From positions 314,201 through 378,200 of the forward strand of contig NZ_JBNPXI010000003.1 in assembly GCF_050433385.1 (NCBI RefSeq): a stretch of DNA of 64,000 nucleotides. Direction: 5' to 3'. Below the pieces are notes generated by a model. That model saw only the letters and a program-made list of their open reading frames with translations. It ran no database searches and was not told the origin of the DNA. This DNA is from Brassicibacter mesophilus. Its GTDB lineage: Bacteria; Bacillota; Clostridia; Tissierellales; Proteiniboraceae. The position numbers and the translations under genes were made by a program. Shown in pieces: positions 16,670-25,931 of the stretch. Position 1 is the stretch's first letter, and each line of letters begins with the position of its first letter.

Positions 16670-17953
16670 ATGAAAATTTTACTTATTGCAATGATTGGTG
16701 CTTTAGCATCTATTATGGCAAATAAAGGGATTGCAGTATTTAATGATGGACTAAGACCCATAATACCAGAGCATATTGAAGGTAGAATGAGTAGAAAAGA
16801 ACTAGCAGCTACTGCATTTGCTATGAGTTTTGGTCTTGTAATTGGTTTTGGAATTCCATTTTCACTGACAGCAAGTATTTTATTAATTCATTGTATTTTG
16901 TTAGGTACAGATATTATAGGAACTTCTTCGCCAGATGGAACAAAAGGTTTGGCAATATCGGGAATTGTAGGTGCACTTTATGGTGTAGGACTTATGTTAG
17001 GGTTAGAAAGCATTGTAAATGTATTTAAGCTTCTTCCTGTTGATTTCCTTGGAAATCTAGGTCAAGTTGGTGCTCCAGTAGTTGTGGCATTTGCTGCTTT
17101 CCCAGCACTTGCGACAGGATACCAATTTGGAGCAAAAAAAGGTTTGTTAAACCTGGTAGTATCGCTATTAGCAAGACAATTGGCTGTTTTGGTTAGCCCA
17201 ATAACACTAGGCACTGCTTCGGTTGTTATCAACCCAGAAGGAGCTGCGCTCATAGTAGGTATGGCTATTTTATTAATATTTGCAATGAGAGAAAAGTCTG
17301 AAGAGGAAACGATAGATTTAACATCAGTATTTAGCGATAGAGTAAAGAAAATCAAGAAAAACATATTGTTTATTATGGCAATGGGTGCTTTGGTTTCAGG
17401 AGCTACAGCTTATAGTTTAATAGCTGGAGATCCAATATCTCTTAATTTATTGAGTGAAGGTAAATATATTGATGCTGGATTTGCAGCTTTAGCAAGAGGA
17501 ATAGGGTTTATTCCTTTAATAGCGTCAACTGCTATTGCTACAGGTGTTTATGGTCCTGTAGGTATGACGTTTGTATTCGTAATAGGTTTATTTGTAAGAA
17601 ATCCAATTATAGCTGCTGTATTAGGTGCTCTAGTGATTGGTTTAGAGGTATTATTCTTAGATAGTATAGCAAGATTTTTAGATAAGTTTCCTGGCATTAG
17701 AAGTTCAGGAGACAATATTAGAAATGCAATGTCTAGATTACTAGAAATAGCTTTATTGGTTGGTGGTATGAATGCTGCTAATGCCATTGCTCCGGGAATA
17801 GGTTTCTTCGCAGTGGTAGGATTATATATATTAAATGAAATTGCGGGCAGACCAGTCGTTCGTATGGCGGTAGGACCAATCGCGGCTATTTTAGTAGGTA
17901 TATTTGTAAACATACTAGCAGTATTTGGATTATTTATTCCTCCTGCAGTGTAG
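16670..17953 (+). CDS. yhfT: YhfT-like integral membrane transporter
   Basis: 427 residues with about eleven hydrophobic segments. The beginning MKILLIAMIGALASIMANKG and the loop RPIIPEHIEGRMSRKELA match the YhfT family. Short charged loops follow (SEEETIDLTSVFSDR near residue 205). It is the only carrier in this operon, so it should move the pathway substrate or product. ATG follows GGAGG. A long intercistronic hairpin follows the stop. Confidence 0.85.
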   Translation: MKILLIAMIGALASIMANKGIAVFNDGLRPIIPEHIEGRMSRKELAATAFAMSFGLVIGFGIPFSLTASILLIHCILLGTDIIGTSSPDGTKGLAISGIVGALYGVGLMLGLESIVNVFKLLPVDFLGNLGQVGAPVVVAFAAFPALATGYQFGAKKGLLNLVVSLLARQLAVLVSPITLGTASVVINPEGAALIVGMAILLIFAMREKSEEETIDLTSVFSDRVKKIKKNILFIMAMGALVSGATAYSLIAGDPISLNLLSEGKYIDAGFAALARGIGFIPLIASTAIATGVYGPVGMTFVFVIGLFVRNPIIAAVLGALVIGLEVLFLDSIARFLDKFPGIRSSGDNIRNAMSRLLEIALLVGGMNAANAIAPGIGFFAVVGLYILNEIAGRPVVRMAVGPIAAILVGIFVNILAVFGLFIPPAV

Positions 17954-17966
17954 TCATAAAAAACTA

Positions 17967-18002
17967 TTTCACAAAGCCAAGGGATTCCTTGGCTTTGTGA
18001 AA
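17967..18002 (+). other. Perfect intercistronic hairpin in the yhf operon
   Basis: A 16-bp perfect stem (17967-17982 with 17987-18002) has a GATT loop. It is followed by AAAACAAAG, not by a T run, so on the plus strand it does not look like a terminator. It may stabilise the upstream mRNA end or tune expression of the downstream genes. On the minus strand a T-rich run follows, but no minus-strand gene ends here. Confidence 0.7.
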
Positions 18003-18028
18003 AAACAAAGTAAAGAAGGTGAGGTAAA

Positions 18029-19150
18029 ATGAACTTGAATGAAAACTTGCTTTTTCAAATGCAAAAGGTTAGTAAAATGACTTTTAAGGCTAAAGAAATG
18101 GAAGGAAAAAGTGTAGTATATTCAAGGAAAGAAGTAGTAGATGAGGCTGTTATTACTTTGAGAAAAGAACCTGAAGCAAATATAGTATTATTTGGAGTTA
18201 AGAATACTAATCAGATAAATGTAGAGATAGTAAAAAAGTTGCAGAGCATAGAGGGTTTTCTTTTTCATACAATAGACAAAATGTCAGAAAGAGGAAGGGC
18301 AGTTGACATAGATATTATCAATCCATTAACAGGCAGAGTAATGACAGGTTCATCTAGTGGAGGATGTGTAAATATTTTAAGAGGAGCAAATGACCTTGCT
18401 GTTGGAACTGATGGAGGCGGCTCTGTTATTGCTCCAGCAATAAGTACAGGATTATATTCTATAATGGCAAAAGGAATGGGCGTTAAGGGCAATAGTCAAA
18501 GAAAATCTACAGACCATATTGTTTTTACACCAGGGATTGGAGTAATTAGTCATGATTATAATTTATGCATAAAAGCAGTAGAAATGCTTACTAATCATGC
18601 AATCAGTACAGATGAAATAGATGTTAGGAACAATCATATAAGAGTTGCTATACCCAAAAGAGGAGCTGCTATATTACCTGATGGTCAAGATATGAGAGAC
18701 ATTATCAATAAAGTAGTCAATAAAGCTATAGATATTGTAGAATTTGTTGAGGTAGATTTTGGGGAGCTAGATGACAGAAGTAGCATGATTGATGCATACC
18801 AAAAAATTATTAATAATGACATTGATATTATAATGACTGCAGAAGGGCCAGTAGATGTATTTGGAATAGGCGACTCAGTTCTAGGTCAATGGGGTAAGAC
18901 TGGATCAAGCATTCAAAATAAATCAGGCAAATATCTTTTGAAAATAGCCAATATGGTAGATGCTACAGCTGTAAGTATTCCAACACAAGAATTAGGAATA
19001 GGTATTTTACTAGTTGGTAAGTCAGGCATAGAAACAGGTAAGAAAGTTATTGCATTGGGAAACATCATAAAAGATGTTTTTCAAATACCAGAATTATTTA
19101 ATAGATATTTCATTGATAGCTATAAAAATGATGGGTTAGGATTTATATAG
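18029..19150 (+). CDS. Amidase-signature family protein in the yhf operon
   Basis: 373 residues. The core of the amidase-signature fold is visible: VMTGSSSGGCVNIL with the cis-Ser, and DLAVGTDGGGSVIAPA with the nucleophile-bearing Gly-rich loop. It is shorter than typical members (about 450-500), and I could not place the catalytic Lys in its usual PVAVKD context, so it may be a divergent or inactive amidase. It has GGTGAGG before its ATG and stands between yhfT and php. The E. coli cluster, as I know it, lacks this gene, so it is an added function here, perhaps release of an amide-bound intermediate. Confidence 0.72.
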   Translation: MNLNENLLFQMQKVSKMTFKAKEMEGKSVVYSRKEVVDEAVITLRKEPEANIVLFGVKNTNQINVEIVKKLQSIEGFLFHTIDKMSERGRAVDIDIINPLTGRVMTGSSSGGCVNILRGANDLAVGTDGGGSVIAPAISTGLYSIMAKGMGVKGNSQRKSTDHIVFTPGIGVISHDYNLCIKAVEMLTNHAISTDEIDVRNNHIRVAIPKRGAAILPDGQDMRDIINKVVNKAIDIVEFVEVDFGELDDRSSMIDAYQKIINNDIDIIMTAEGPVDVFGIGDSVLGQWGKTGSSIQNKSGKYLLKIANMVDATAVSIPTQELGIGILLVGKSGIETGKKVIALGNIIKDVFQIPELFNRYFIDSYKNDGLGFI

Positions 19151-19191
19151 TACTTAAGCTACAATGTATAAAAGCTTAAAGGAGGTTTAAA

Positions 19192-20100
19192 ATGCAAATT
19201 CAGACAATAAACGGTGTTATTCCTGTGGAACACCTTGGAAAAACATTTATTCATGAGCATTTAAGAATTGATTTATCAAGCCATAAAAAAGACAATGACA
19301 CGAATTTTGATGATATAGATTCTGTGATTGATGAAATGAAGATGCTGAAAAATAGAGGGATAGATGCCATAGTTGAGGTTACGAATAGAGGAATGGGCAG
19401 AGACATCGAAGCAATGAGTAGAATCGGTAAAGAATCAGGAATAAAAATAATTTTAAGTACTGGATTTTATAAAGAGCCGTTTTTACCACAATATGTTTAT
19501 GAGAAGGAAGAGAAAGATCTTGTTAAGCTTTTACTTGAGGATATTTTAGTAGGTATTGATGGAACTCAAGCTAAGGCTCATGTAATTGGAGAGATTGGTA
19601 CGAGTAAGGATACTATAACACCTATGGAACATAAAATTTTCAGAGTTGCTGCATTGACTCACTTAGAAACAGGGAAACCAATTTCAACTCATACGACACT
19701 TGGAACTATGGCTTTAGAACAACTTGAACTACTAAAAGAATATTCTATAGATTTATCTAAAATTGTAATTGGACACCTAGATTTAAAATGTGATTTAGAT
19801 TATCATTTGAGGGTTGCAGATACAGGCTGTTTTATGGCCTTTGATACAATTGGTAAAGCAAATTATCAACCTGATGAAAAACGTATAGAGAATATCGTGA
19901 AGCTTGTAAACAGAGGGCATGTTGACCAAATTGTTCTGTCTCAAGACATTACTAGAAAGTCACATTTAAAGATAAATAAGGGAATAGGATATAGCTATAT
20001 GATAGATAAATTTTTACCTAAACTCATAGAAGCGGGAGTTAGTGAATTAGACATTAATAAGATGCTTATTGACAACCCTAGAAGATTACTTGGAATATAG
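19192..20100 (+). CDS. php: Phosphotriesterase homology protein
   Basis: 302 residues of the PTE/PHP amidohydrolase superfamily. Binuclear metal ligands can be placed: HEH in FIHEHLRID near residue 21, ISTHTTLG near 164, VIGHLDL near 191 and the Asp in VLSQDIT near 247. It is a TIM-barrel enzyme expected to hydrolyse phosphoester, lactone or amide bonds; the physiological substrate is unknown. ATG is preceded by AAAGGAGG. The yhfS start is 10 bp downstream with its ribosome site overlapping the php stop, so the genes are coupled. Confidence 0.88.
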   Translation: MQIQTINGVIPVEHLGKTFIHEHLRIDLSSHKKDNDTNFDDIDSVIDEMKMLKNRGIDAIVEVTNRGMGRDIEAMSRIGKESGIKIILSTGFYKEPFLPQYVYEKEEKDLVKLLLEDILVGIDGTQAKAHVIGEIGTSKDTITPMEHKIFRVAALTHLETGKPISTHTTLGTMALEQLELLKEYSIDLSKIVIGHLDLKCDLDYHLRVADTGCFMAFDTIGKANYQPDEKRIENIVKLVNRGHVDQIVLSQDITRKSHLKINKGIGYSYMIDKFLPKLIEAGVSELDINKMLIDNPRRLLGI

Positions 20101-20110
20101 GAGGTTTAGT

Positions 20111-21217
20111 ATGAAAGCATATCCTTTAAAAACTATAGATTTAGAAAAAGCAAAAAAACTTCAATTCAAACTTGTAGATATTATACATCAACATTTTGAT
20201 GGGTATGAGTTTTTGCAGGGTGGAGATTATGGAGTTGTACCAGGATTGGGACGTCCAAGATATACAGAAAAGGTAGAAAAGGCTTTAGCACAATTTTTTG
20301 AAGCTGAAGATGTAGTATTAGTTCGTGGGGCAGGAACAGGGGCTATAAGAAACGTAATGAATACTATGCTTAAAAGTGGAGACAAGATACTTGTCCATAA
20401 AGCACCTATATATCCTACTACTAATGTAATTGTAGAATCAATGGGATTAGACCCTGTTTATATAGATTTTAACTATATCAAAGAAACAGATAGCACAATA
20501 GTTTCTAAGTGTAGTTTTGCTTTAATTCAGCATTCAAGACAAAAACTAGATGATAGTTATGATCTAGAAGAGGTGATAACAGAGCTTAAAAAGATGAATA
20601 GTAACTTAAAAATTTTAGTTGATGATAATTACGTTGTCATGAAATCAGAGAAAATAGGAGTTCAACTAGGAGCAGATGTCAGTGCTTTTTCATTGTTTAA
20701 ATTATTGGGACCTGAAGGCATTGGATGTGTTGCAGGCAGCAAAACGATAATTGACGACATAAGAAAAATTAATTATTCAGGTGGAAGTCAAGTGCAAGGC
20801 TATGAAGCTATGGACGCATTAAGATCTTTAGTTTATGCTCCTGTATCCTTAGCAATACAAGCTGAGGTGGGGAATGAAGTTGTTAGTAGGATAAATAATG
20901 GAGAAATAAATGGAGTTAAATCTGCTTTTATAGCAAATGCTCAATCTAGGGTTATCTTAGTTGAGTTTGAAGAAGCAATTGCAAAAAAAGTCTTAAAATA
21001 CAGTACTGAACTTGGGGCAGCGCCTTACCCTATAGGTGCAGAGTCTAGATATGAAATAGCTGCAATGTTTTACAGAGTATCTGGAACATTTTTAAAGTCA
21101 GATCCTAAACTGATAGATTATATGATTAGAATTAATCCAATGCGATCAGGTGCTGACACAGTGATTCGTGTTTTAAAGGATGCAGTTGATAAGGTCATGA
21201 GAGAAGGGAGCAAATAA
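20111..21217 (+). CDS. yhfS: YhfS-like PLP-dependent aminotransferase-fold protein
   Basis: 368 residues from ATG 20111 with GGAGG upstream; an upstream TTG in frame lies inside php and was rejected. It is a fold-type I PLP enzyme: phosphate-site loop VRGAGTGAIRNVMN near residue 77, aspartate in ILVDDNYVVMKSEK, and likely Schiff-base Lys in SAFSLFKLLGPEGIG near residue 199. It should carry out transamination or lyase chemistry on an amino-acid-like substrate. It adjoins yhfX with no spacing. Confidence 0.87.
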   Translation: MKAYPLKTIDLEKAKKLQFKLVDIIHQHFDGYEFLQGGDYGVVPGLGRPRYTEKVEKALAQFFEAEDVVLVRGAGTGAIRNVMNTMLKSGDKILVHKAPIYPTTNVIVESMGLDPVYIDFNYIKETDSTIVSKCSFALIQHSRQKLDDSYDLEEVITELKKMNSNLKILVDDNYVVMKSEKIGVQLGADVSAFSLFKLLGPEGIGCVAGSKTIIDDIRKINYSGGSQVQGYEAMDALRSLVYAPVSLAIQAEVGNEVVSRINNGEINGVKSAFIANAQSRVILVEFEEAIAKKVLKYSTELGAAPYPIGAESRYEIAAMFYRVSGTFLKSDPKLIDYMIRINPMRSGADTVIRVLKDAVDKVMREGSK

Positions 21218-22393
21218 ATGTTTCTAGATATGACATTGAAAAGAAATCCCCAATTAATCGAAGTTGCTGCTAATCTTCATAGCGAGGGGAAAATATATCC
21301 AAATACTTATGTATTAGATGTTGATGCAATAAAAAGTAATGTTGAAAAACTTGTCAAAGAAGCTGACAAGCATAATATTAAGCTTTATATGATGACTAAG
21401 CAGATAGGAAGAAACCCTGATATTGCTAAAATAATTCAAGAGTGCGGAATAGATAAGGCAGTAGCTGTAGATGCATGGGAAGCAATTACTCTTGGCAGAG
21501 CAGGAATTAAACTAGGAAATGTTGGTCATCTAGTACAGATACCTACATCAATGATAAATGAAATACTCTCATATAAGCCAGAGGTTATTACAGTTTTTAC
21601 TGTAGAAAAGGCTGCTCAGATTTCTTACAGAGCTCAAAAAATGAGGATGACACAGGACATTCTTCTTAAAGTTGTTGGCAAGAATGATATGATATACGAA
21701 GGGCAGACTGGTGGCTTCAAAGAGAGCGAGCTAATAGAGGCTGCGAAAGAGATAAATAAATTGTCTGGAGTACGTATCGTAGGTGTAACAGCTTTTCCTT
21801 GTTTTTTATATGACCAAGATAAAGGTACAATAATAAAAACAGAAAATGCTAATACATTAGTCAGATCTGCAGAAAGACTTGTTGATGAATTAGGTCTTTC
21901 AATCAATCAAATCAATGCTCCTAGTGCTACTACTATTGCATCTCTTCCGTTGCTTGAGGATATAGGAGCTACACATGGAGAGCCAGGCCATGGACTTACA
22001 GGCACTACTCCTCTACATGCTTTTAAAAATCTTGATGAGAAACCTGCAATGGTATATGTTAGTGAGGTGTCTCATTATTTCGATGGAAAGGCGTACACAT
22101 ATGGTGGAGGGTTTTATAGAAGATCTAAGATGCGAAAGGCTTTAATAGGAAAAAGCTTTACAGATATGAAAGATAATATCGTTGAAGCAGAGGAACCGTC
22201 ATTAGAAGCTATAGATTATTATGGAGCACTAAATATAAATGACAAAAAAGTAGATGTTGGGGATACAGTAATATATGCATTTAGGACTCAAATATTTGTT
22301 ACTAGAAGTGAAGTTGCTTTAGTAAAGGGGATACAGACAGGAAATCCTGAAATTTTAGGCATCTATGATAGCTTAGGAAAAAAACTCAGATAA
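21218..22393 (+). CDS. yhfX: YhfX-like alanine-racemase-fold PLP protein
   Basis: 391 residues. The N-terminal PLP barrel of alanine-racemase type (fold III) has TYVLDVDAIKSNVEKLV followed by the expected PLP Lys in LYMMTKQIGRNPDIAKI near residue 65. Gly-rich phosphate loops and HGEPGHGLTGTTPLHAF near residue 252 follow. It starts directly after the yhfS stop, with AGGGAG inside yhfS. Racemase or decarboxylase chemistry is possible. Two PLP enzymes side by side with a mutase-like and a phosphotriesterase-like protein suggest processing of a phosphorylated amino compound. Confidence 0.87.
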   Translation: MFLDMTLKRNPQLIEVAANLHSEGKIYPNTYVLDVDAIKSNVEKLVKEADKHNIKLYMMTKQIGRNPDIAKIIQECGIDKAVAVDAWEAITLGRAGIKLGNVGHLVQIPTSMINEILSYKPEVITVFTVEKAAQISYRAQKMRMTQDILLKVVGKNDMIYEGQTGGFKESELIEAAKEINKLSGVRIVGVTAFPCFLYDQDKGTIIKTENANTLVRSAERLVDELGLSINQINAPSATTIASLPLLEDIGATHGEPGHGLTGTTPLHAFKNLDEKPAMVYVSEVSHYFDGKAYTYGGGFYRRSKMRKALIGKSFTDMKDNIVEAEEPSLEAIDYYGALNINDKKVDVGDTVIYAFRTQIFVTRSEVALVKGIQTGNPEILGIYDSLGKKLR

Positions 22394-22407
22394 AGGTAGT
22401 GTTATAA

Positions 22408-23631
22408 ATGAAAAAGAGAGCTATAGTTTTAGTTGTTGACAGTTTAGGAATAGGATATATGGAAGACGTAATAGAAAACAGACCTCAAGATAAAGGTGCG
22501 AATACTTTTTATCACATTTTAGATACTGCTGATTATATTGAAATTCCCTATCTCGAAAAATTAGGCATAAATAAGCTCCTAAATCATCCTAGACTTAAAG
22601 AATTACCTGCACTTGCAAGCTATGGAGCTTTAAATCTTCAACATTATGGAGCTGATAGTTATGCAGGTCATCAGGAAATAATGGGGACTAAGCCTATGAA
22701 GCCACTTATGGTTCCATTTAAGAATTATATTGAAAAAGTAAAAAATGCCTTGGAACAGAAAGGATTTAGAGTAGAAATACCTTGCACTAATATGCCATAT
22801 TTATTAATAAACGGTCTTGTAGTTGTAGCAGATAACATAGAAACCGATTATGGGCAGATTTACAATATTACTGCTCCACTAGACAGAATATCCTTTGAAG
22901 AAGTATTGGAGATTGGGCGTATAGTTAGGGAAAATGTTAAGGTGAATCGGGTAATCGCTTTAGGAGGACAAGATGTAACTCCACAGCAAATACTAGATAG
23001 TATTGAAGTTCGAAGTGATGGCTTAATAGGTGTTAATTCTCCAAAATCAGGAGTATACAGAAAAGGATATCAAGCAAGACATATGGGATATGGAGTAAAC
23101 TCCGATACACAAATAAGTAATATATTAGCTCGATCAGGAAAAGATGTAACTCTTATTGGAAAAATGCAGGATGTAATTGATTGTGATAAGGCAAAAAAAA
23201 TATTTGCTGTAGATACAGAATTAGTAATGAAGGAAATTGTTAAAAGTATGGATGCTATGACTAACGACTTAATATCAGCTACAGTACAAGAAACAGATTT
23301 AGCGGGTCATGCCCAAGACATTAAAAAATATGCTGATAAGATTATGATTGTTGATAGATACCTAAAAATTATACTGGATAAAATGAATGAAGAGGATATA
23401 TTATTAATAACTGCAGACCATGGAAACGATCCAACTATTGGGCATAGTCAGCATACAAGAGAAAAGACATTTCTACTCGTGTATGGTAAGCATCTAAATA
23501 ACACTAGTTTAGGAGAGAGAGAAACTCTATCTGATGTAGCAGCTACTATTGCAGAATACTTTGGAGTCGAAAAACCTGAGAATGGTAATAGCTTTTACGA
23601 TTTGTTAATGAAGATAGATAATAATATATAG
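22408..23631 (+). CDS. yhfW: YhfW-like phosphopentomutase/alkaline-phosphatase superfamily protein
   Basis: 407 residues, close in length to phosphopentomutase. Metal and nucleophile motifs are present: VLVVDSLGIGYMEDV at the start, GADSYAGHQEIMGTKP near residue 75, TADHGNDPTIGHSQHTRE near residue 333. The GHQEIMG context replaces the usual phosphopentomutase nucleophile Thr region in a recognisable way. It is the last gene of the operon and is followed by a terminator. A sugar-phosphate mutase role is family knowledge; its substrate here is unknown. Confidence 0.87.
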   Translation: MKKRAIVLVVDSLGIGYMEDVIENRPQDKGANTFYHILDTADYIEIPYLEKLGINKLLNHPRLKELPALASYGALNLQHYGADSYAGHQEIMGTKPMKPLMVPFKNYIEKVKNALEQKGFRVEIPCTNMPYLLINGLVVVADNIETDYGQIYNITAPLDRISFEEVLEIGRIVRENVKVNRVIALGGQDVTPQQILDSIEVRSDGLIGVNSPKSGVYRKGYQARHMGYGVNSDTQISNILARSGKDVTLIGKMQDVIDCDKAKKIFAVDTELVMKEIVKSMDAMTNDLISATVQETDLAGHAQDIKKYADKIMIVDRYLKIILDKMNEEDILLITADHGNDPTIGHSQHTREKTFLLVYGKHLNNTSLGERETLSDVAATIAEYFGVEKPENGNSFYDLLMKIDNNI

Positions 23632-23648
23632 TAATCGAAATCAGTTTG

Positions 23649-23680
23649 AAAGGCAGAAATTATTCTGCCTTTTTATTTTA
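23649..23680 (+). terminator. Terminator of the yhf operon
   Basis: A 10-bp perfect stem (23649-23658 with 23663-23672) with an ATTA loop is followed by TTATTTTAAT. It lies 17 bp after the yhfW stop. Confidence 0.88.
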
Positions 23681-23737
23681 ATAATATGTACTATTGAGAC
23701 TCAAATTTTTCTAATATTATTTATTATAAATCGCAAA

Positions 23738-23760
23738 GGACTTCTGGTATCCAGAAGTCC
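23738..23760. other. Isolated perfect hairpin
   Basis: GGACTTCTGG and CCAGAAGTCC form a 10-bp perfect stem with a TAT loop. There is no T run on either side. It lies between the yhf terminator and the small ORF at 23888; the role is unknown. Confidence 0.5.
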
Positions 23761-23887
23761 AATATATAAATGGAGGAGTGTGGGTTAGGGGGTGTTTTCT
23801 CTCCTTGTATTAAATATAACAGAGAAATGTGTATAAAATGTGAACAAATTGTAAACTTATATTATCTTATATGATTATTCTAGAAAG

Positions 23888-24037
23888 TTATCTAAAATTG
23901 AAATATTCAAAAATTGATTCAGTTATTAATAACATAAGTGGTAATATAATTAAAAAGGCGCTGCTATTTGTTTGTGACATGACAGTTAACATTCCAGATA
24001 AAGCTACTAATAAAAGACTAAAATTGTGTTTTTCCAT
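23888..24037 (-). CDS. Small membrane protein, 49 residues, divergent to gerAB
   Basis: From ATG 24037 to TAA 23888. The protein starts MEKHNFSLLLVALSGML and has a hydrophobic centre (FLIILPLMLLITESIF). GGAGGT lies 8 nt upstream of the start, a strong reason to call it real despite its size. It lies head-to-head with the germination permease, and their starts are about 180 bp apart. Tiny membrane proteins encoded beside ger genes are known in spore formers, but I do not recognise this one. Confidence 0.6.
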   Translation of the reverse strand: MEKHNFSLLLVALSGMLTVMSQTNSSAFLIILPLMLLITESIFEYFNFR

Positions 24038-24215
24038 CTGTGCTTACCTCCATTACCTTTCTAATTTGATAATAATGGCTGTAAGTAAACGCAGTATTAA
24101 GGCATTGTTAAGAATATGTTATTTAGAAAGGAATACAGGAAAAAGTAATATTCATAGAAAAAATACAAATACTAAGGAAATACAAATACTAAAAATCTAT
24201 CTGGAGGACATCAGA

Positions 24216-25313
24216 ATGGGTAAAGAAGTTATTTCTGACAGACAAGGCATAGCTCTTATAAGTCTATTTATATTAGGATCAACTTCAATATTTGCACCAG
24301 GCTTAGATGCAAAGAAAGATATATGGTTAGCCTTCATTATTGCAATGGCTATGGTGTTACCAATGATACTAATCTTTGCAAGACTTCATTTTCTTTTTCC
24401 AGGTAAGGATTTATTTGATATATTTCAAATATGCTATGGAAAAATTATAGGAAAAATAATTATAATATTGTACATATGGTTTTTATTTTTCTTTGCAAGT
24501 GATATATTAGTGAACTATGGGCAATTCGTATGGGTGGCTAGTTTAAGTGACACACCTATTAGTGTAATTATTATATCCTTTGCGATATTATGCTTTTTTG
24601 GGCTAAAGGGCAGGATAGAGGTTTTAGGCAGATATAGTGAGTTATTCATTTTTATACCTATTATTGCCCTATTCATTGTATCGGTACTTCTAATTTCTAA
24701 ATCAGATATAAATAATATACTTCCTGTATTAGCTGAAGGAATGAAGCCTGTTTTTAAGGGAGCATTTAGCATATTTACATTTCCATTAGCACAGATTGTA
24801 ATCTTTACAATGTTTTTTACCGATTTTAATCATATAAAATCACCTTACAAAGTTTATATTTCCGGATTATTAATAGGAGCAATATATCTATTCATAAATT
24901 CCTTAAATAATGTTCTAGTTTTAGGAGTAGATAATGTAGTTACATCATATTACCCAACATATATTGCTGTCTCGGCAGTAGACATAGGGGATTTATTGCA
25001 AAGAATAGAGGTGGTTTCAGCAATCATATTTGTTGTAGGTGGATTTATAAAAGTATGTTCTCTATCAATATGTACATGCAAGGAAGTTGCTAAACTTTTT
25101 AATCTTAAAGATTATAGTATCATTGGAACACCTGTTTATTTGATGATAATGAACCTTTCTATCTTTCAGTATGAAAATATAATGCATTATTTTGAATTCA
25201 ATAGACAAATATGGCCATATTATCATTTTCCATTTTATGTAATTATTCCAATTACTACATGGATAATTGCAGAAATTTCACATAAAACACTTTCGTCCAC
25301 TACTATTGTATAA
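24216..25313 (+). CDS. GerAB/ArcD/ProY-family spore germination permease
   Basis: 365 residues from ATG 24216 (GGAGG nine nt upstream), exactly the usual GerAB length; the longer upstream frame is a chance extension. The start MGKEVISDRQGIALISLFIL and the early GSTSIFAPG are typical. About ten transmembrane segments follow. GerAB-type proteins bind germinant amino acids in the spore inner membrane. No GerAA or GerAC homolog is adjacent, so it is an orphan B subunit. This supports an endospore-forming host. Confidence 0.88.
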   Translation: MGKEVISDRQGIALISLFILGSTSIFAPGLDAKKDIWLAFIIAMAMVLPMILIFARLHFLFPGKDLFDIFQICYGKIIGKIIIILYIWFLFFFASDILVNYGQFVWVASLSDTPISVIIISFAILCFFGLKGRIEVLGRYSELFIFIPIIALFIVSVLLISKSDINNILPVLAEGMKPVFKGAFSIFTFPLAQIVIFTMFFTDFNHIKSPYKVYISGLLIGAIYLFINSLNNVLVLGVDNVVTSYYPTYIAVSAVDIGDLLQRIEVVSAIIFVVGGFIKVCSLSICTCKEVAKLFNLKDYSIIGTPVYLMIMNLSIFQYENIMHYFEFNRQIWPYYHFPFYVIIPITTWIIAEISHKTLSSTTIV

Positions 25314-25487
25314 GTTTTCAGGATATGGATTAGCATTTTCCATCACAGTTTTATAAAATGAATCAAGGAACATTTCTAGATATTCATTTAAATCTTCATC
25401 ATTTGTTGCTTTTTTTAGAGCTTTTAGAACGACCTCTTTAGGGTATTTTTTTAATAGTTCTTCTTTTTTTCTTTTATCGATTTTCAT
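25278..25487 (-). CDS. Small hypothetical protein, 69 residues
   Basis: Starts MKIDKRKKEELLKKYPKEVV and ends SSGRKCFM; highly charged and helical with no membrane segment. GGGGTG lies 6 nt before the ATG. The 3' end overlaps the gerAB 3' end by 36 bp in convergent orientation, which is unusual for a real gene but possible. I do not recognise the family. Confidence 0.6.
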   Translation of the reverse strand: MKIDKRKKEELLKKYPKEVVLKALKKATNDEDLNEYLEMFLDSFYKTVMENANPYPENLYNSSGRKCFM

Positions 25488-25634
25488 GAAATCACCCCTT
25501 TGAAATATTCAGAATATTGTTACTATTATTTTATACCTTGTAAAACAAAAAGTAGATTAAGAAGAAGTTAAAAAGTGTTAAATAATGTTAATAAAATAGT
25601 AAGTATAGATAAATTGATTTATCTCACCAATAAT

Positions 25635-25931
25635 TTACAAAATACTTGGTATATTAGGCTCTTGGTTTTTCTTATAAACTGATAATTTTCCAGATGAATC
25701 TAGCTGTGCTACAAAGACATCTTTAACATCAGTAATACTAAATGCTAATAGCTGCTTGGTTAGCCAATCAACATTTTTTTTGCATGTATCAGATTTTCAT
25801 GAATTATTTTTCCATCAATAATTAGAAGATGACTTAAGCTTTGTGGACAGGCAGGAATTGAAAGGTACTTTGGCTGGACAGGCCTTGCTTGAAAATTTGG
25901 TATTGCTGACATCTATTATCTTATTTTTCAT
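25635..25931 (-). pseudogene. Decayed C-terminal part of a DUF421/YetF-like protein
   Basis: An ATG at 25931 with AAGGAG upstream enters a frame that soon ends. Two shifted frames together read as the DUF421 C-terminal domain: ARPVQPKYLSIPA, LLIIDGKIIHENL, then, past a run of eight T on the plus strand (25774-25781), VDWLTKQLLAFSITDV, then DSSGKLSVYKK. The N-terminal membrane part is missing. So there is a 5' deletion plus at least two frameshifts, one in a homopolymer that could also be a sequencing error. Confidence 0.75.

Noticed and set aside
16291..17913. Minus-strand ORFs opposite yhfU and yhfT
   Set aside because: Antisense to clearly conserved genes, with low-complexity composition and no start signals.
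23871..24215. N-terminal extension of the germination permease by 115 codons
   Set aside because: The family starts at MGKEVISDRQG; a ribosome site stands there, and the extension overlaps a better minus-strand small ORF.
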